This document shows, one piece after another, positions 1 through 8,315 of a stretch of 64,000 nucleotides of DNA. The first letter of the stretch is position 1; the number at the start of each line of letters is the position of its first letter. The stretch lies in assembly GCA_963771015.1 (NCBI GenBank), contig CAVYRN010000005.1:620001-684000 (forward strand). Direction: 5' to 3'. A model generated the notes under the pieces. The model saw only the letters and a program-made list of their open reading frames with translations. It was not told the DNA's origin and searched no databases. This DNA is from CAVSJJ01 sp963771015 (GTDB lineage Bacteria; Actinomycetota; Actinomycetes; Actinomycetales; Dermatophilaceae). Position numbers and translations under genes: made by a program.

Positions 1-255
1 GCGGGCCACCCGCACCGTGGCCTCCTCGGGCGCCGCCCGGCCGACCTCGCTGGCAATGACCGACGATGACTCCCCGCGGGCGGCAAGGCGCGCGCCCGCC
101 CGGGCCGCGTCGACACAGCGGACCTGGTCGATGCCGAGCGAGACCGCTCCCACGACGAGGGCCAGCACAAGAACCAGGGCCGGCATGGCCACGGCGAGCT
201 CCGCCGTGGCCATGCCGCGCTCCGGTCGGTGAGTGGCCGTGTGGCCAGCGGTCAT
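1..255 (-). CDS. TadE-like pilus assembly protein (partial)
   Basis: The gene reads off the left edge of the window, so only the first 85 or so residues are seen. The ATG at 255 overlaps the upstream stop as ATGA. After a short basic N-terminus (THRPERG), the sequence MATAELAVAMP runs into a hydrophobic segment, LVLVLALVVGAVSLG. This is the prepilin-like start of TadE/TadG pseudopilins: a Glu a few residues into the helix, preceded by a likely TadV-type cleavage site. Family members are minor pilins of Tad (Flp) pili in the membrane and cell envelope. It is the last visible gene of the tad operon. The TadE family call is firm, but TadE versus TadG or a Rv3654c-like protein cannot be decided from a fragment. 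Confidence 0.75.
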   Translation of the reverse strand, partial: MTAGHTATHRPERGMATAELAVAMPALVLVLALVVGAVSLGIDQVRCVDAARAGARLAARGESSSVIASEVGRAAPEEATVRVAR

Positions 256-446
256 GACCCGGTGTGCAGAGCCCCGACGATGAGGCTCGTCAGGGCCGAC
301 TTCACCGGGCCGGACTTGACGATGGCGAGCAGCAACGCCGCGAACGCCACGGCGGCCACGGTGCCCACGGCATACTCGGCCGTCGTCATCCCCGACTCAC
401 CGGCCTTCTTCGCTGACGCCCACAGGCGTTGGATGCGTTGTCTCAC
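252..446 (-). CDS. DUF4244 Flp-type pilin
   Basis: A 64-residue protein starting at GTG 446 with a GGGGAGA ribosome site just upstream. It has a short basic leader (VRQRIQRLW), then GMTTAEYAVGTVAAVAF and a long hydrophobic helix. This is the type IVb (Flp) pilin pattern: Gly before Met-Thr-Thr, Glu at position +5, Tyr beside it, matching the DUF4244 family of actinobacterial major pilins. TadV-like prepilin peptidase would cut after the Gly. It lies between tadC and the TadE gene, its usual place, and is translationally coupled to the latter by an ATGA overlap. Confidence 0.85.
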   Translation of the reverse strand: MRQRIQRLWASAKKAGESGMTTAEYAVGTVAAVAFAALLLAIVKSGPVKSALTSLIVGALHTGS

Positions 447-579
447 AATAGTTCTCCCCTCGGTCCGGCGGCCGAACCGGCCGCACGACCCGAGCCTGCC
501 CGGCGTTCGCGGAACCCGCCACGGGCGGGAGATGACCTGTGGACCGATGCTCGGCCGGAACCCCGGATGTGGACAACCT

Positions 580-1173
580 TCACCGCCCGAGGAAGCCCGC
601 TGCCAGGTACAGGACGATGGGTACGACGGTTGTGCAGACGAAGCCGGGGAGGAACGCGAGCCCCAACGGCAGGACGAGCAGCACGCCGGCGCGCTGAACC
701 GCCTCCTCGATGCGCTCGTCCTCCGCCTCGCGCAGCTGTCCAGCGGCGGCGTCGAGGAGCGCCCCCGGTGCGGCGCCCGCGAGAGCTGCGGCGTGCCACG
801 CCAGTGCCGCCGGCCGCCACACGTCGTCGACCCGCGTCCATGCCGCCGCCGAGTCCTCGCCCCACCGATGGGCCGCCGCCACGACGGCAAGGTCGCGACC
901 CACCCGGCCGCCGAGCCGGTCCGCGACCGTCTCGAGGGCCTCCACCGGTCCCAGCCCGGCACGGAGGGCGAGCGCGAGCAACGAGAGGGCATCGGCCACG
1001 GCATAGACCGTGTCCGACGGCCGCTCGGGCGCCGCGGACGAGTGACGGCCCCGAGCGGTGAGGAGGGCCGACCCCGCGGTGGGGCCGGGCCCGGGCGGCC
1101 AGACGGCGACGGCCGTCACGGCCACCAGGGCCGGTCCGACGGCCACTCCGAGCGCGGCCGGGAGCCCGCTCAT
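580..1173 (-). CDS. TadC-like type II secretion F-domain protein
   Basis: A 197-residue membrane protein that begins at ATG 1173, overlapping the tadB stop as ATGA. It has a hydrophobic N-terminus (LPAALGVAVGPALVAVTAVAV), a cytoplasmic helical segment with the T2SSF pattern (LSLLALALRAGLGPVEAL), and a C-terminal hydrophobic pair around VLLVLPLGLAFLPGFV. TadB and TadC form the inner-membrane platform of the Tad pilus on which the TadA ATPase acts. The length and position after tadB are normal for actinobacteria. A gap of about 130 bases to the pilin gene carries that gene's ribosome site. Confidence 0.8.
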   Translation of the reverse strand: MSGLPAALGVAVGPALVAVTAVAVWPPGPGPTAGSALLTARGRHSSAAPERPSDTVYAVADALSLLALALRAGLGPVEALETVADRLGGRVGRDLAVVAAAHRWGEDSAAAWTRVDDVWRPAALAWHAAALAGAAPGALLDAAAGQLREAEDERIEEAVQRAGVLLVLPLGLAFLPGFVCTTVVPIVLYLAAGFLGR

Positions 1174-1916
1174 CCGCGAAGCGCCCGGGGCCGCGCCGCC
1201 CGGCGCAGCACCGCGTGTCCCCAGGCCCACCCCACCCCGGTGAGGAGGACCCCGGCGAGGGCCGACAGCGCCGCCGGCCGACGCCCGTAGAGCACACCCA
1301 ACGGCAGACCGAGCACGACGCCGACGAGCGGCCCGGCGAGCGGAAGCAGCGTCAGCAGCCACATCGACGCGTGCGGCCCGGCCGCCACGACCCGGCGCCG
1401 AGCCTCGGCCGCGGCTCGGGCGCGCAAGACGGCGGCACAGGTGCGGGCCGCCCCGGCCGCGGGCGCGCCGAGGTCGTCGGTGAGCGACCACGCCGCGCCG
1501 AGGAAGGCCAGCGGCGCCGCCGTTGCGGCCGCGGCCCGGCCTGCCGGGTCCGGACCGTCGCCGGCCTGGGCCAGGGCAGCCCCGATCGAGGTCCCCTCGG
1601 CGCGAGCCCCGGTGACGGCCTCCCGAAGCCTGGCGAGCGAGCGGTCGGGCGGCCGGCCGGCACCACCGGCAGCGATGGCCAGCTCCGCCGCATCACCCGG
1701 CGGCAACCCGGCCTCGAGCCCCAACGCGACGAGCTCGGCGAACTCGGCCACCCCCGCCCCTGGCGCACCGGACGGTGCCCTCCGTCGTGAACGACGCCAC
1801 CACGATCCACGCGCGGCCCCGCCCCGGCCTTCGGAGGGCCGATGCGACCTGCCGACCGGCCACGCGAGCACCCCGGCGACCGCCGCCAGGCCGGCGGCGA
1901 GGGCGACGCCGGTCAC
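1170..1916 (-). CDS. TadB-like type II secretion F-domain protein
   Basis: A 248-residue protein starting at GTG 1916 inside the tadA stop (GTGA). An N-terminal transmembrane segment (VALAAGLAAVAGVLAWPVG) is followed by an Arg-rich cytoplasmic stretch, then a T2SSF core (FAELVALGLEAGLPPGDAA), and two C-terminal membrane helices near LLTLLPLAGPLVGVVLG. It is the partner of TadC in the pilus platform. Sequence conservation in this family is low, so the call rests on topology, the LEAGLPPGDA pattern and gene order. Confidence 0.8.
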   Translation of the reverse strand: MTGVALAAGLAAVAGVLAWPVGRSHRPSEGRGGAARGSWWRRSRRRAPSGAPGAGVAEFAELVALGLEAGLPPGDAAELAIAAGGAGRPPDRSLARLREAVTGARAEGTSIGAALAQAGDGPDPAGRAAAATAAPLAFLGAAWSLTDDLGAPAAGAARTCAAVLRARAAAEARRRVVAAGPHASMWLLTLLPLAGPLVGVVLGLPLGVLYGRRPAALSALAGVLLTGVGWAWGHAVLRRAARPRALRG

Positions 1917-3076
1917 CGGCCGACCCCGCCGAGAAGGCCGTCGAGCTCGCCCCAGCCGGGCCCACGGTGGACGGCCCACGCAGCCGTCTCGCTGGGCGTG
2001 ACGTGCAGGGCTGGGGCGACGTCGACGCCGCCCTGGCTCCCCGGTCGGAGCACACCGAGCTCGGCGACGTAGCGCAGCCGCCCCCGCCGACGCAGATGGA
2101 CGGCGACCCGCACCGCTCCGCGCAGCTGGGCGTGGACCGCCGCACGCGGCATACCCGCCAGGGCCGCCAGCGCCTCGAAGCGCGCTGGGACCTCCTCGAC
2201 CCCGTTGGCATGGACCGTGCCGCAGCCACCCTCGTGACCGGTGTTGAGGGCGGTGAGCAGCTCGCGCACCTCGGCGCCCCGGGCCTCCCCCACGACGAGC
2301 CGATCGGGCCGCATCCGCAGCGCCTGCCGAACCAGGTCGACCATGGTGATCCCCCCGACCCCCTCGACGTTGGGCGCACGCCCCTGGAGATGGACGACGT
2401 GCGGATGGTCGGGGTCGAGCTCGCGCACGTCCTCGACGATGACGATCCGCTCGGCCGGGGCGCACTCGGCGAGGAGGGCGCCGAGGACCGTCGTCTTCCC
2501 GACCCCGGTCCCGCCGGTGACGACGAACGCGACCCGCGCCGCCACCAGCCTGCGGAGCACGTGCGCGGTCGACGGGTCGACGGCACCGAGGGCCAGCAGC
2601 CCATCGACGCCGCGGGGATGGTGGCGGGCCACCCGCAGGCTGATGTGGGCACCGTGGTCGACGACCGGGGGAAGGACCGCATGGAGCCGGAGCCCGGACG
2701 GAAGCAGCCCATCGACCCACGGCTGGGCGTCGTCGAGCCGGCGGCGCGCCTGGCCGGCCAGTCGCGTCGCCAGCGCTCGGACGTCGCCGACGGCGATGTC
2801 GGAGGGCTCCAGCCCCTCGCCGCGGTCGAGCCACACCGAGCCGTCGCCGTTGACCAGGACGTCGGTGACCGCGGGATCGGCCACCAGCGGTTCGAGCGGG
2901 CCCACGCCGAGCAGGGCGCTGGCAGCCCGGCCCGCGGCGTCGACCACCCCGGCCGTCCCGAGTCGGGCCCGGTCGCCGTCGGCGAGGCGGGCCAGCCCCG
3001 GCGCCGTCGGGGGCACACCCTGGCGGATCGCGCCCTCGACGGCCCCCGCCCATCGCCCCGGCAGGCCCACCGTCAC
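1913..3076 (-). CDS. TadA/CpaF-type pilus assembly ATPase
   Basis: A 387-residue secretion ATPase starting at GTG 3076 (GTGA overlap with the CpaE-like gene). The Walker A GGTGVGKTT lies near residue 188, the Asp-box region IVIVEDVREL near 211-220, the Walker B RLVVGEARG near 259, and a His-box HEGGCGTVHAN near 281. It powers assembly of Flp pili at the inner membrane and belongs to the GspE/TadA family that actinobacteria carry as Rv3659c-like proteins. All catalytic boxes are intact, so the machine is expected to be functional. Confidence 0.93.
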   Translation of the reverse strand: MTVGLPGRWAGAVEGAIRQGVPPTAPGLARLADGDRARLGTAGVVDAAGRAASALLGVGPLEPLVADPAVTDVLVNGDGSVWLDRGEGLEPSDIAVGDVRALATRLAGQARRRLDDAQPWVDGLLPSGLRLHAVLPPVVDHGAHISLRVARHHPRGVDGLLALGAVDPSTAHVLRRLVAARVAFVVTGGTGVGKTTVLGALLAECAPAERIVIVEDVRELDPDHPHVVHLQGRAPNVEGVGGITMVDLVRQALRMRPDRLVVGEARGAEVRELLTALNTGHEGGCGTVHANGVEEVPARFEALAALAGMPRAAVHAQLRGAVRVAVHLRRRGRLRYVAELGVLRPGSQGGVDVAPALHVTPSETAAWAVHRGPGWGELDGLLGGVGR

Positions 3077-3807
3077 GACGCCTGCCCCAGTGGCGCGGAC
3101 TGGACCGCGTCGAGGATGGCGTCGGCGGCGACCATCGTCGTATGCCGCCGCCCTGGCCACTCGCCCCGCTCGCCCGACCGGGCGACCCTGGCGTCGTCGG
3201 CGAGATGGACCACGTGGGGGACCCCGAGGTGGCTCTCGACCACCGCCGCGAGGTCGGACCGGACCCGCGGGCCGCGCGTGACGAGGTGCAGGTTCCGGAC
3301 GGGATGGACCGGCTCGTCGAGCAGTGCCTCGACGAGCGCGTCGGCATCGGCGAGGCCCCGGACGTGCGTACCGCACAGCAGGACGACATCGTCGCAGGCG
3401 CCGAGGAGCGCGTCCCGGTCCGGAGCGGCCCGGGGGATGTCGATGACGACGGGCCCGAGCGCGGCCAGCGCCCCGAGCACCTCGAGCCTGGTCGCCGGGT
3501 CGGGCGAGCCGCTCGCCGGGGCACCACCCCGGCCGGCGGACAGGAGGCGGACACCGCGGTCGAGTGGCAGGGCTGCGAGCAGACCGGCTCCGTCGACGGG
3601 ACCGCGCAGGTCGACGAGGTCCGCCCAGCGCAGGCCGGGGAGGTGCTCGATGCCCACGGTGACGTCGATCCCACCCCCGGCGAGGTCTGCGTCGACGAGC
3701 GCCGCGCTCGCCCGCCGGGCCGCGAACCGGCGGGCGAGCGCGGCGGCCAGGGTCGATGCACCCAGCCCCCCGGAGGCACCCATGACCCCGACCACCGCGC
3801 TCACCAT
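3073..3807 (-). CDS. CpaE-like / Ssd-type MinD-ParA family ATPase
   Basis: A 244-residue protein with a deviant Walker A near the N-terminus (GASGGLGASTLAAALA), followed by LVDADLAGGGIDVTVG. These are hallmarks of the MinD/ParA/CpaE group. The usual lysine pair of the ParA loop is replaced (GGLGAST), as in many CpaE and Ssd proteins, so ATP hydrolysis may be weak or lost. It heads the visible tad operon and probably positions or licenses the pilus machine. The mycobacterial Ssd (Rv3660c) at the same genomic place affects septation. The start is ATG 3807 and only a weak ribosome site is visible. Confidence 0.8.
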   Translation of the reverse strand: MVSAVVGVMGASGGLGASTLAAALARRFAARRASAALVDADLAGGGIDVTVGIEHLPGLRWADLVDLRGPVDGAGLLAALPLDRGVRLLSAGRGGAPASGSPDPATRLEVLGALAALGPVVIDIPRAAPDRDALLGACDDVVLLCGTHVRGLADADALVEALLDEPVHPVRNLHLVTRGPRVRSDLAAVVESHLGVPHVVHLADDARVARSGERGEWPGRRHTTMVAADAILDAVQSAPLGQAS

Positions 3808-3945
3808 GTCGCCACCCTGCGCTCCTCCACGGGGCGCGCGGCAGCCGAGCGAGGCAACCTGTGGATGACTCGCCGGTCAACGGCCCACCTGTGGACGGCC
3901 TCCGGCGACCCCGGTCGGGGGCGGGGTCCCCCCGCCGGGGCGACG

Positions 3946-3987
3946 CGACGCAGACCGACACGACGCAGACCGACACGACGCAGACCG
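3946..3987. repeat. 15-bp tandem repeat, 2.8 copies
   Basis: The unit CGACGCAGACCGACA occurs at 3946-3960 and 3961-3975, then its first 12 bases at 3976-3987. It lies about 140 bases upstream of the CpaE-like start. It could be a slippage-prone tract or a set of operator half-sites in the tad leader. Confidence 0.85.
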
Positions 3988-4253
3988 TGGGTGGGTATAG
4001 GACGGCCCCGGTCGGGGGGACAACCGGGGCCATCGACGAGCCGAGCTCCGGGGGGGAGAAGCCGGTCCGCCCTCGCTCAACCCCGAAGGGGAGCGAACTC
4101 CTTAATCGTCACGCAGAGAACCCGCTCACGCAAGTCGACAGGGCGTTGTCTCAGAAAATTCCTACATCCCTCCCAGTTCAGGAGAGATTCCCCTTGCCGA
4201 TGCGACCGGGGGTAGCCTCCGTGTACCGACCGGGGGTAACCCCGCACATCGAC

Positions 4254-4285
4254 GGCGCCTCACCCGGCACACCGGGGGAGGCGCC
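4254..4285. other. Strong inverted repeat (hairpin) in tad upstream region
   Basis: The arms GGCGCCTC (4254-4261) and GAGGCGCC (4278-4285) pair perfectly. Five more pairs follow inside after one mismatch, leaving a 4-base loop. No T-run follows on either strand. It could be a factor-independent pause or terminator behind the Fic-like gene, or a regulatory leader hairpin. Confidence 0.6.
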
Positions 4286-4530
4286 ACCGAGTCGTGAGCT
4301 TCCGAGGCGACCAGGCGTGCTCCTTGTGCCGTCGTCGCGGTGGGGCAAGCCCGCCGCGATCGGTCCATCAGTGGACTGCCCGCGCGTGGGTACCTCTTCC
4401 GCTCACTCTCGACACCGGTTCCGTCGGCCCGGAGGTCGGCTTCCTCGGCACCTCCGTTTCTACTCCTGCCCGGGGCACAGCGCCAGGGATTGAGAAATAA
4501 GACTGAGAAACTCACAGGCCCTTGACAACC

Positions 4531-5373
4531 TCAGGCCAACCGCCCCACGCGGACGGCGTCGGCCACCACTTCGCCCTCGGCGGCCGCGGCACGAATTGCC
4601 TTGGCGCAGTGAGCGATCCACAGTGAGACCCCGTCCGGGGTCCCCGTCCGGTATGCCGCGAGCGCCCCGAGATAGGCCGTGGCGCCGAGCGCTCGGTGGC
4701 CGGCCTCCGGCACCGCCACCCCGGTAGGGTCGAGGCCGAGCGCGTGGACCGCGGCGCGTTCCACGGCGCGGGCGACGACGGCGTTGGCGCGGACGAACGG
4801 CCGCACCGTGGCGATCTCGGCGTGGACGACCGCGATGACGACGAGCGCCGGCAGCTCCGCGGCGCCGACGAGGAGATCGCCGAGGAGCGCCAGCCGCTCC
4901 AGCGCCTCGTCCGCCGGCGGCGGGGCGCCGAGGTCGACGAGCTCACGGCACGGCTCGAGCTCGGTCCGCGGCCGCCCGAGCTGGTCGTCGTCGGCCAGCC
5001 CGGCGGCGGCCGCCATGTGCAGGCGGGCGAACGCCTGCAGCGGCGCGCGAGTGAGAAGCGTCTCCACCCGCTCGGACTCCGCCGTCGCGGCCACCACACC
5101 CCGCATGACCCGCTCGACCGGGTCCGGCGGGTCGCTCCACGCCACGGCCCCCCGGATGACGTCGCGGACGATCTCGAGCGAGGTCCGGGCACCGTCGAGG
5201 TCACCGCTCGCCCAAGCCCCCCGAATCCGGGACTCCGCGGCCGCCTCCGGGATGCGGCGACGCAGCCCCTCGTGCCAGCGCAGCCGGGTGCACGCCTCCC
5301 GGGCGGTGTCGATGTGCTCCGGTATGCCGGGCAGCCGCGACAGCGCCCCGACCGCGGCGACGACGTCGGTCAC
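4531..5373 (-). CDS. Degenerate Fic-like protein, often annotated oxidoreductase
   Basis: A 280-residue, Ala-rich, all-helical protein from GTG 5373 (GTGA overlap with the thioesterase stop). The segment VRPFVRANAVVARAVE near residue 200 aligns with the Fic motif HxFx(D/E)GNGRxxR: Pro-Phe and the small residues are kept, but the catalytic His and the Gly-Asn-Gly-Arg are gone. The nearby AVVHAEIATVRPF resembles the helix leading into that motif. From memory, similar proteins sit beside ssd/cpaE and tadA in many actinobacteria. It is therefore likely an inactive AMPylator-fold protein tied to the Tad system. The fold assignment is inference from this motif only. Confidence 0.55.
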   Translation of the reverse strand: MTDVVAAVGALSRLPGIPEHIDTAREACTRLRWHEGLRRRIPEAAAESRIRGAWASGDLDGARTSLEIVRDVIRGAVAWSDPPDPVERVMRGVVAATAESERVETLLTRAPLQAFARLHMAAAAGLADDDQLGRPRTELEPCRELVDLGAPPPADEALERLALLGDLLVGAAELPALVVIAVVHAEIATVRPFVRANAVVARAVERAAVHALGLDPTGVAVPEAGHRALGATAYLGALAAYRTGTPDGVSLWIAHCAKAIRAAAAEGEVVADAVRVGRLA

Positions 5374-6215
5374 CGAGCCTCCCTCGGCTCCTCGGGCATC
5401 CGCACGCCGGCGAGCTGGCGGGACTGCGCGACGACCGCGCCGGTGCTGTCCCAGATGACGGCATCCTCCTCGAGGAGGCCGCCGATGACGTTCTGGGTGC
5501 TCAGCTGCACCCGCAGCCAGCCCGGCGCGGGGCGGCTGCGGACATGCCCGGTCAGCTCGATCGTCGGCGCCCAACCCAGCGCCCCCAGGTCGAACGCCAC
5601 GGGCATGAGGGCGTCGAGGAAGAAGGGCAGGCTCGCCGCATCCGGCTCGCGCCCGTCCGCGAAGCGGATCCAGGCTCGGATCCGGCCCTCCAGGGAGGGC
5701 CGGCCGATGGCCCAGCCGGCGGTGCTCGGGTCGATGCGCAGGTCAAGCCGGTCGAGGAGGTGGATCTTGCGGGCGAACTCGGCGACGCCCCTGCTGGCCG
5801 GCATGCACGAGTCCGGATCCGGCAGCTCCGGCGGTCGCGCCGAGCGCCAGACCGGCGCCGACTGGGCGTCGAGGTCGCCGAAGGTGGCCAGCACCCGCAT
5901 CCGGCCGACCTCGGCGTCGCCGTCGCCCTGGGTGACGGCCACGGCGGCGCTCGACATCGACCGCCCGGTCCGCAGGACCTCGGTATGGAACCGGGCAGGT
6001 CCGGGCTGCGCAGCCGAGAGGAAGTAGGCGCTGAAGACGAGGGGGTCGCCGTGCCCCCCGGCGACCTCGACCGCCTGCTGCATCGCGGCCACGGCCAGAG
6101 CCGTGAGGATGCCGCCGTTGACGGCCGAGCCGACCACCCACCCCTCGTCGAGCCGAGCGGTCCGCTCGGCCCCTGGCTGCCCGCCGAGGGCCACCGCGTC
6201 GTCGAACTCCGTCAT
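5370..6215 (-). CDS. Thioesterase family protein (double hotdog)
   Basis: A 281-residue protein. The N-terminal half carries the hotdog signature around WVVGSAVNGGILTALA and FSAYFLSAAQPGP. The second half ends with an acyl-CoA-thioesterase-like strand set (IELTGHVRSRPAPGWLRV, then DAVIWDSTGAVVAQSRQLAGV). This tandem hotdog layout is that of TesB/4HBT_3 acyl-CoA thioesterases, which hydrolyse acyl-CoA in the cytosol. The substrate is unknown. The start is ATG 6215, divergent from the sensor kinase with only 33 bases between. The downstream gene overlaps it by four bases, so they are co-transcribed. Confidence 0.8.
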   Translation of the reverse strand: MTEFDDAVALGGQPGAERTARLDEGWVVGSAVNGGILTALAVAAMQQAVEVAGGHGDPLVFSAYFLSAAQPGPARFHTEVLRTGRSMSSAAVAVTQGDGDAEVGRMRVLATFGDLDAQSAPVWRSARPPELPDPDSCMPASRGVAEFARKIHLLDRLDLRIDPSTAGWAIGRPSLEGRIRAWIRFADGREPDAASLPFFLDALMPVAFDLGALGWAPTIELTGHVRSRPAPGWLRVQLSTQNVIGGLLEEDAVIWDSTGAVVAQSRQLAGVRMPEEPREAR

Positions 6216-6236
6216 GACCGCAGGTCTACCAGACCC

Positions 6237-6242
6237 TAGGCT
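6237..6242 (+). promoter_or_regulatory. Leaderless-type -10 box of sensor kinase
   Basis: TAGGCT ends 6 bases before the ATG at 6249 and there is no ribosome site. This is the TANNNT spacing expected if transcription starts at the start codon itself. Confidence 0.55.
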
Positions 6243-6248
6243 TCGGCC

Positions 6249-7445
6249 ATGTACCGCAGCTTCCACCCGCCGACGGCCATCGTCGTGGGTGGTTCGCTGC
6301 TCCTTCTCGGGTTCGTCCTCTACCTCGTCCGCCGCAGCCGCCGACGCGGCTTCATCTCCGAGGTCGACCGGGCGACGTACGCGACGCTCCACACCGCGTC
6401 CCTTGCCGCGCGGCCGCTCGCCGGGGGCCTGACCCTGGAAGGTGCCGACAAGGCCGGCAAGCATCTGCTCGCCATGCTGGGAGCGACCTCGCTCGCGATC
6501 TGCGACGGCGCTGGACTCCTCAGCTGGAACGGCGCCGCCGACCACCACCGCCGGCAGGCGTACGCCCTCGCCGGCGAGACGCGCTCGACCGGGCGCACCT
6601 CCGTCCGTGGGGCGGGCGATGTCGCCTGCGCCGACCTCGACTGCCCCGTCCGCAGCGCCGTGACGGCGCCGCTCGTCACCGACGACGTCGTCGTCGGCAC
6701 GCTGACGGCATACACGCACCAGGCCTCCCCGGGACTGGTCCGGGCGACCGAGGAGGTCGCCGACTGGGTGTCCGCCCAGCTCGAGCTCGCCGAGCTCGGC
6801 AGGACCCGGACCCAGGCGATGGAGGCGGAGCTGCGGGCGCTGCGAGCCCAGATCAGCCCGCACTTCATCTACAACAGCCTCGCGGCCATCGCCTCCTTCG
6901 TCCGGACCGACCCCGAACGGGCCCGCGACCTGCTCATCGACTTCGCGGACTTCACCCGGTACGCCCTGCGCCGGGGCGGGCCGTTCACCACGCTGGCGGA
7001 GGAGCTGCGCAACGTCGAGCGCTACCTCGTTCTGGAGCAGGCGCGGTTCGGCGACCGGCTCGAGATCTCGCTGCTCATCGCCCCCGAGGTGCTGGCGGTC
7101 ACCGTGCCGTACCTCGCCGTGCAGCCCCTGGTCGAGAACGCCGTCCGGCACGGCCTGGCCGGCAAGGAGGGGATCGGCCACCTCAGCATCACCGCCCTCG
7201 ACAGGGGCGCCGAGGCCGAGATCGGGATCGAGGACGACGGGATCGGCTCGGACCCCGAGCAGATCCGACGCATCCTCGACGGCGTCCACGGCTCGGACTC
7301 GATCGGCCTGGGCAACGTCGACGCGCGGCTGCGGCAGGTCTACGGCGACGATTTCGGCCTCGTCGTCGAGACGGCGCCGGGCGCGGGCACCCGGGTGTCC
7401 TTCCGGGTGCCGAAGTTCGCCCCCGGGGTCCACGCCACGCCCTGA
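6249..7445 (+). CDS. LytS-family sensor histidine kinase
   Basis: A 398-residue kinase. One transmembrane helix (residues about 9-27) is followed by a GAF-like sensor region (about 60-160), a His_kinase (PF06580-type) domain with the phospho-acceptor His205 in QISPHFIYNSL, the N-box VQPLVENAVRHGL near 300, and the G-boxes DDGIGSD and GLGNVDARL. The multi-helix 5TM-LYT sensor of true LytS is missing. It is followed by its LytTR response regulator and then a transporter pair, so all four genes form one unit. In E. coli the comparable BtsS/BtsR and YpdA/YpdB pairs respond to pyruvate and switch on carboxylate transporters. A similar role here is inference. Confidence 0.9.
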   Translation: MYRSFHPPTAIVVGGSLLLLGFVLYLVRRSRRRGFISEVDRATYATLHTASLAARPLAGGLTLEGADKAGKHLLAMLGATSLAICDGAGLLSWNGAADHHRRQAYALAGETRSTGRTSVRGAGDVACADLDCPVRSAVTAPLVTDDVVVGTLTAYTHQASPGLVRATEEVADWVSAQLELAELGRTRTQAMEAELRALRAQISPHFIYNSLAAIASFVRTDPERARDLLIDFADFTRYALRRGGPFTTLAEELRNVERYLVLEQARFGDRLEISLLIAPEVLAVTVPYLAVQPLVENAVRHGLAGKEGIGHLSITALDRGAEAEIGIEDDGIGSDPEQIRRILDGVHGSDSIGLGNVDARLRQVYGDDFGLVVETAPGAGTRVSFRVPKFAPGVHATP

Positions 7446-7518
7446 GGCGCGGCCGACCGGCGCATCTCACCCGGTGACCGGTCCTGCGAGAGGGCTGACC
7501 GGTGGGGGTCGTTCGTCG

Positions 7519-7524
7519 TACCCT
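7519..7524 (+). promoter_or_regulatory. Leaderless-type -10 box of LytTR regulator
   Basis: TACCCT ends 7 bases before the ATG at 7532, with no Shine-Dalgarno sequence between. It supports 7532 over the upstream in-frame GTG at 7502 as the start. Confidence 0.5.
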
Positions 7525-7531
7525 GCACCAC

Positions 7532-8314
7532 ATGACCAACGTCGGCCATCTCACGGCCCTCGTCGTCGACGACGAGGCGCCTGCTCTCTCGGAGCTGGGC
7601 TACCTCCTCGGCCGTGACGAGCGGATCGGCGAGGTCATCACCGCCCAGAGCGGCACCGAGGCCCTCCAGGTCCTCGACTCCCGAGAGATCGACGTCGTCT
7701 TCAGCGACATCTCGATGCCCGGCCTCGACGGGATGGCCCTGGCCCGGGTCATCGCCAAGTTCAGCGAGCGCCCGCAGGTCGTCTTCGTCACCGCTCACGA
7801 CCGTCATGCCGTCGACGCCTTCGCCCTGGCCGCGACCGACTACGTCATGAAGCCCGTACGCGCCGACCGGCTCGCCGAGGCGGTGCGGCGCGTCGTGGCG
7901 AAGAGCCAGAACGGCGACGCGGGTATGCCGGGCACCGTCGGCGGCGCAGCCACGATCGACGACGAGACGATCCCGGTCGAGCTCGGCGGGGTGACCCGGT
8001 TCATCAGCCGCAGCCAGATCCGCTACGCGCAGGCCCACGGCGACTACGCGCGGCTGCACACCGACACCGGCTCCCACCTCGTCCGCGTCCCGCTGAGCCT
8101 TCTCGAGGAGAAGTGGGCGCAGCACGGGTTCGTCCGCATCCACCGCAGCACGCTCGTCGCGCTCCCGCACGTTCAGGAGGTCCACATGGACCACGGGCGG
8201 TGCTCGGTCGTCGTCGGCGAGGTCGAGCTCGGGGTGAGCAGGCGGCATACCAAGGAGCTGCGCGACACGCTGCTGCGCCGGCCCATCGCCGACTGGCGAG
8301 TGCCGGAGGACTGA
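7532..8314 (+). CDS. LytTR-family response regulator
   Basis: A 260-residue regulator. The receiver domain spans residues about 7-125 with the acidic pair DDE, phospho-acceptor Asp59 in VFSDISMPG, Thr in FVTAHD and Lys in YVMKPVR. The C-terminal LytTR DNA-binding domain spans about 155-255, with the typical YAQAHGDYARLHT and GFVRIHRSTLVALPHV stretches. ATG 7532 was chosen because the receiver begins right after it and a -10 box sits 7 bases upstream. It lies between its kinase and two transport genes. Its C-terminal codons hold the GGAGGA ribosome site of the next gene. Confidence 0.93.
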   Translation: MTNVGHLTALVVDDEAPALSELGYLLGRDERIGEVITAQSGTEALQVLDSREIDVVFSDISMPGLDGMALARVIAKFSERPQVVFVTAHDRHAVDAFALAATDYVMKPVRADRLAEAVRRVVAKSQNGDAGMPGTVGGAATIDDETIPVELGGVTRFISRSQIRYAQAHGDYARLHTDTGSHLVRVPLSLLEEKWAQHGFVRIHRSTLVALPHVQEVHMDHGRCSVVVGEVELGVSRRHTKELRDTLLRRPIADWRVPED

Positions 8315-8315
8315 G

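Larger units (their letters stand above)
3808..4530. other. Gene-free stretch upstream of the tad operon
   Basis: About 720 bases hold no convincing gene in any frame. The open frames present are Arg/Pro-rich and show no family features. The stretch includes a 15-base tandem repeat (3946-3987), an 11-base direct repeat GACCGGGGGTA at 4204-4214 and 4228-4238, a strong hairpin (4254-4285), and patches much lower in GC than their surroundings (about 4095-4200 and 4485-4530). It separates the Fic-like gene from the first tad gene on the same strand, so it probably contains the tad promoter and leader. No clear -35/-10 pair was found. Confidence 0.6.

Noticed and set aside
4162..4515. Small minus-strand open frame in the tad upstream gap (117 codons)
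   Set aside because: The composition is Arg/Pro-rich, there is no ribosome site, and it covers hairpins and repeats. It looks non-coding.
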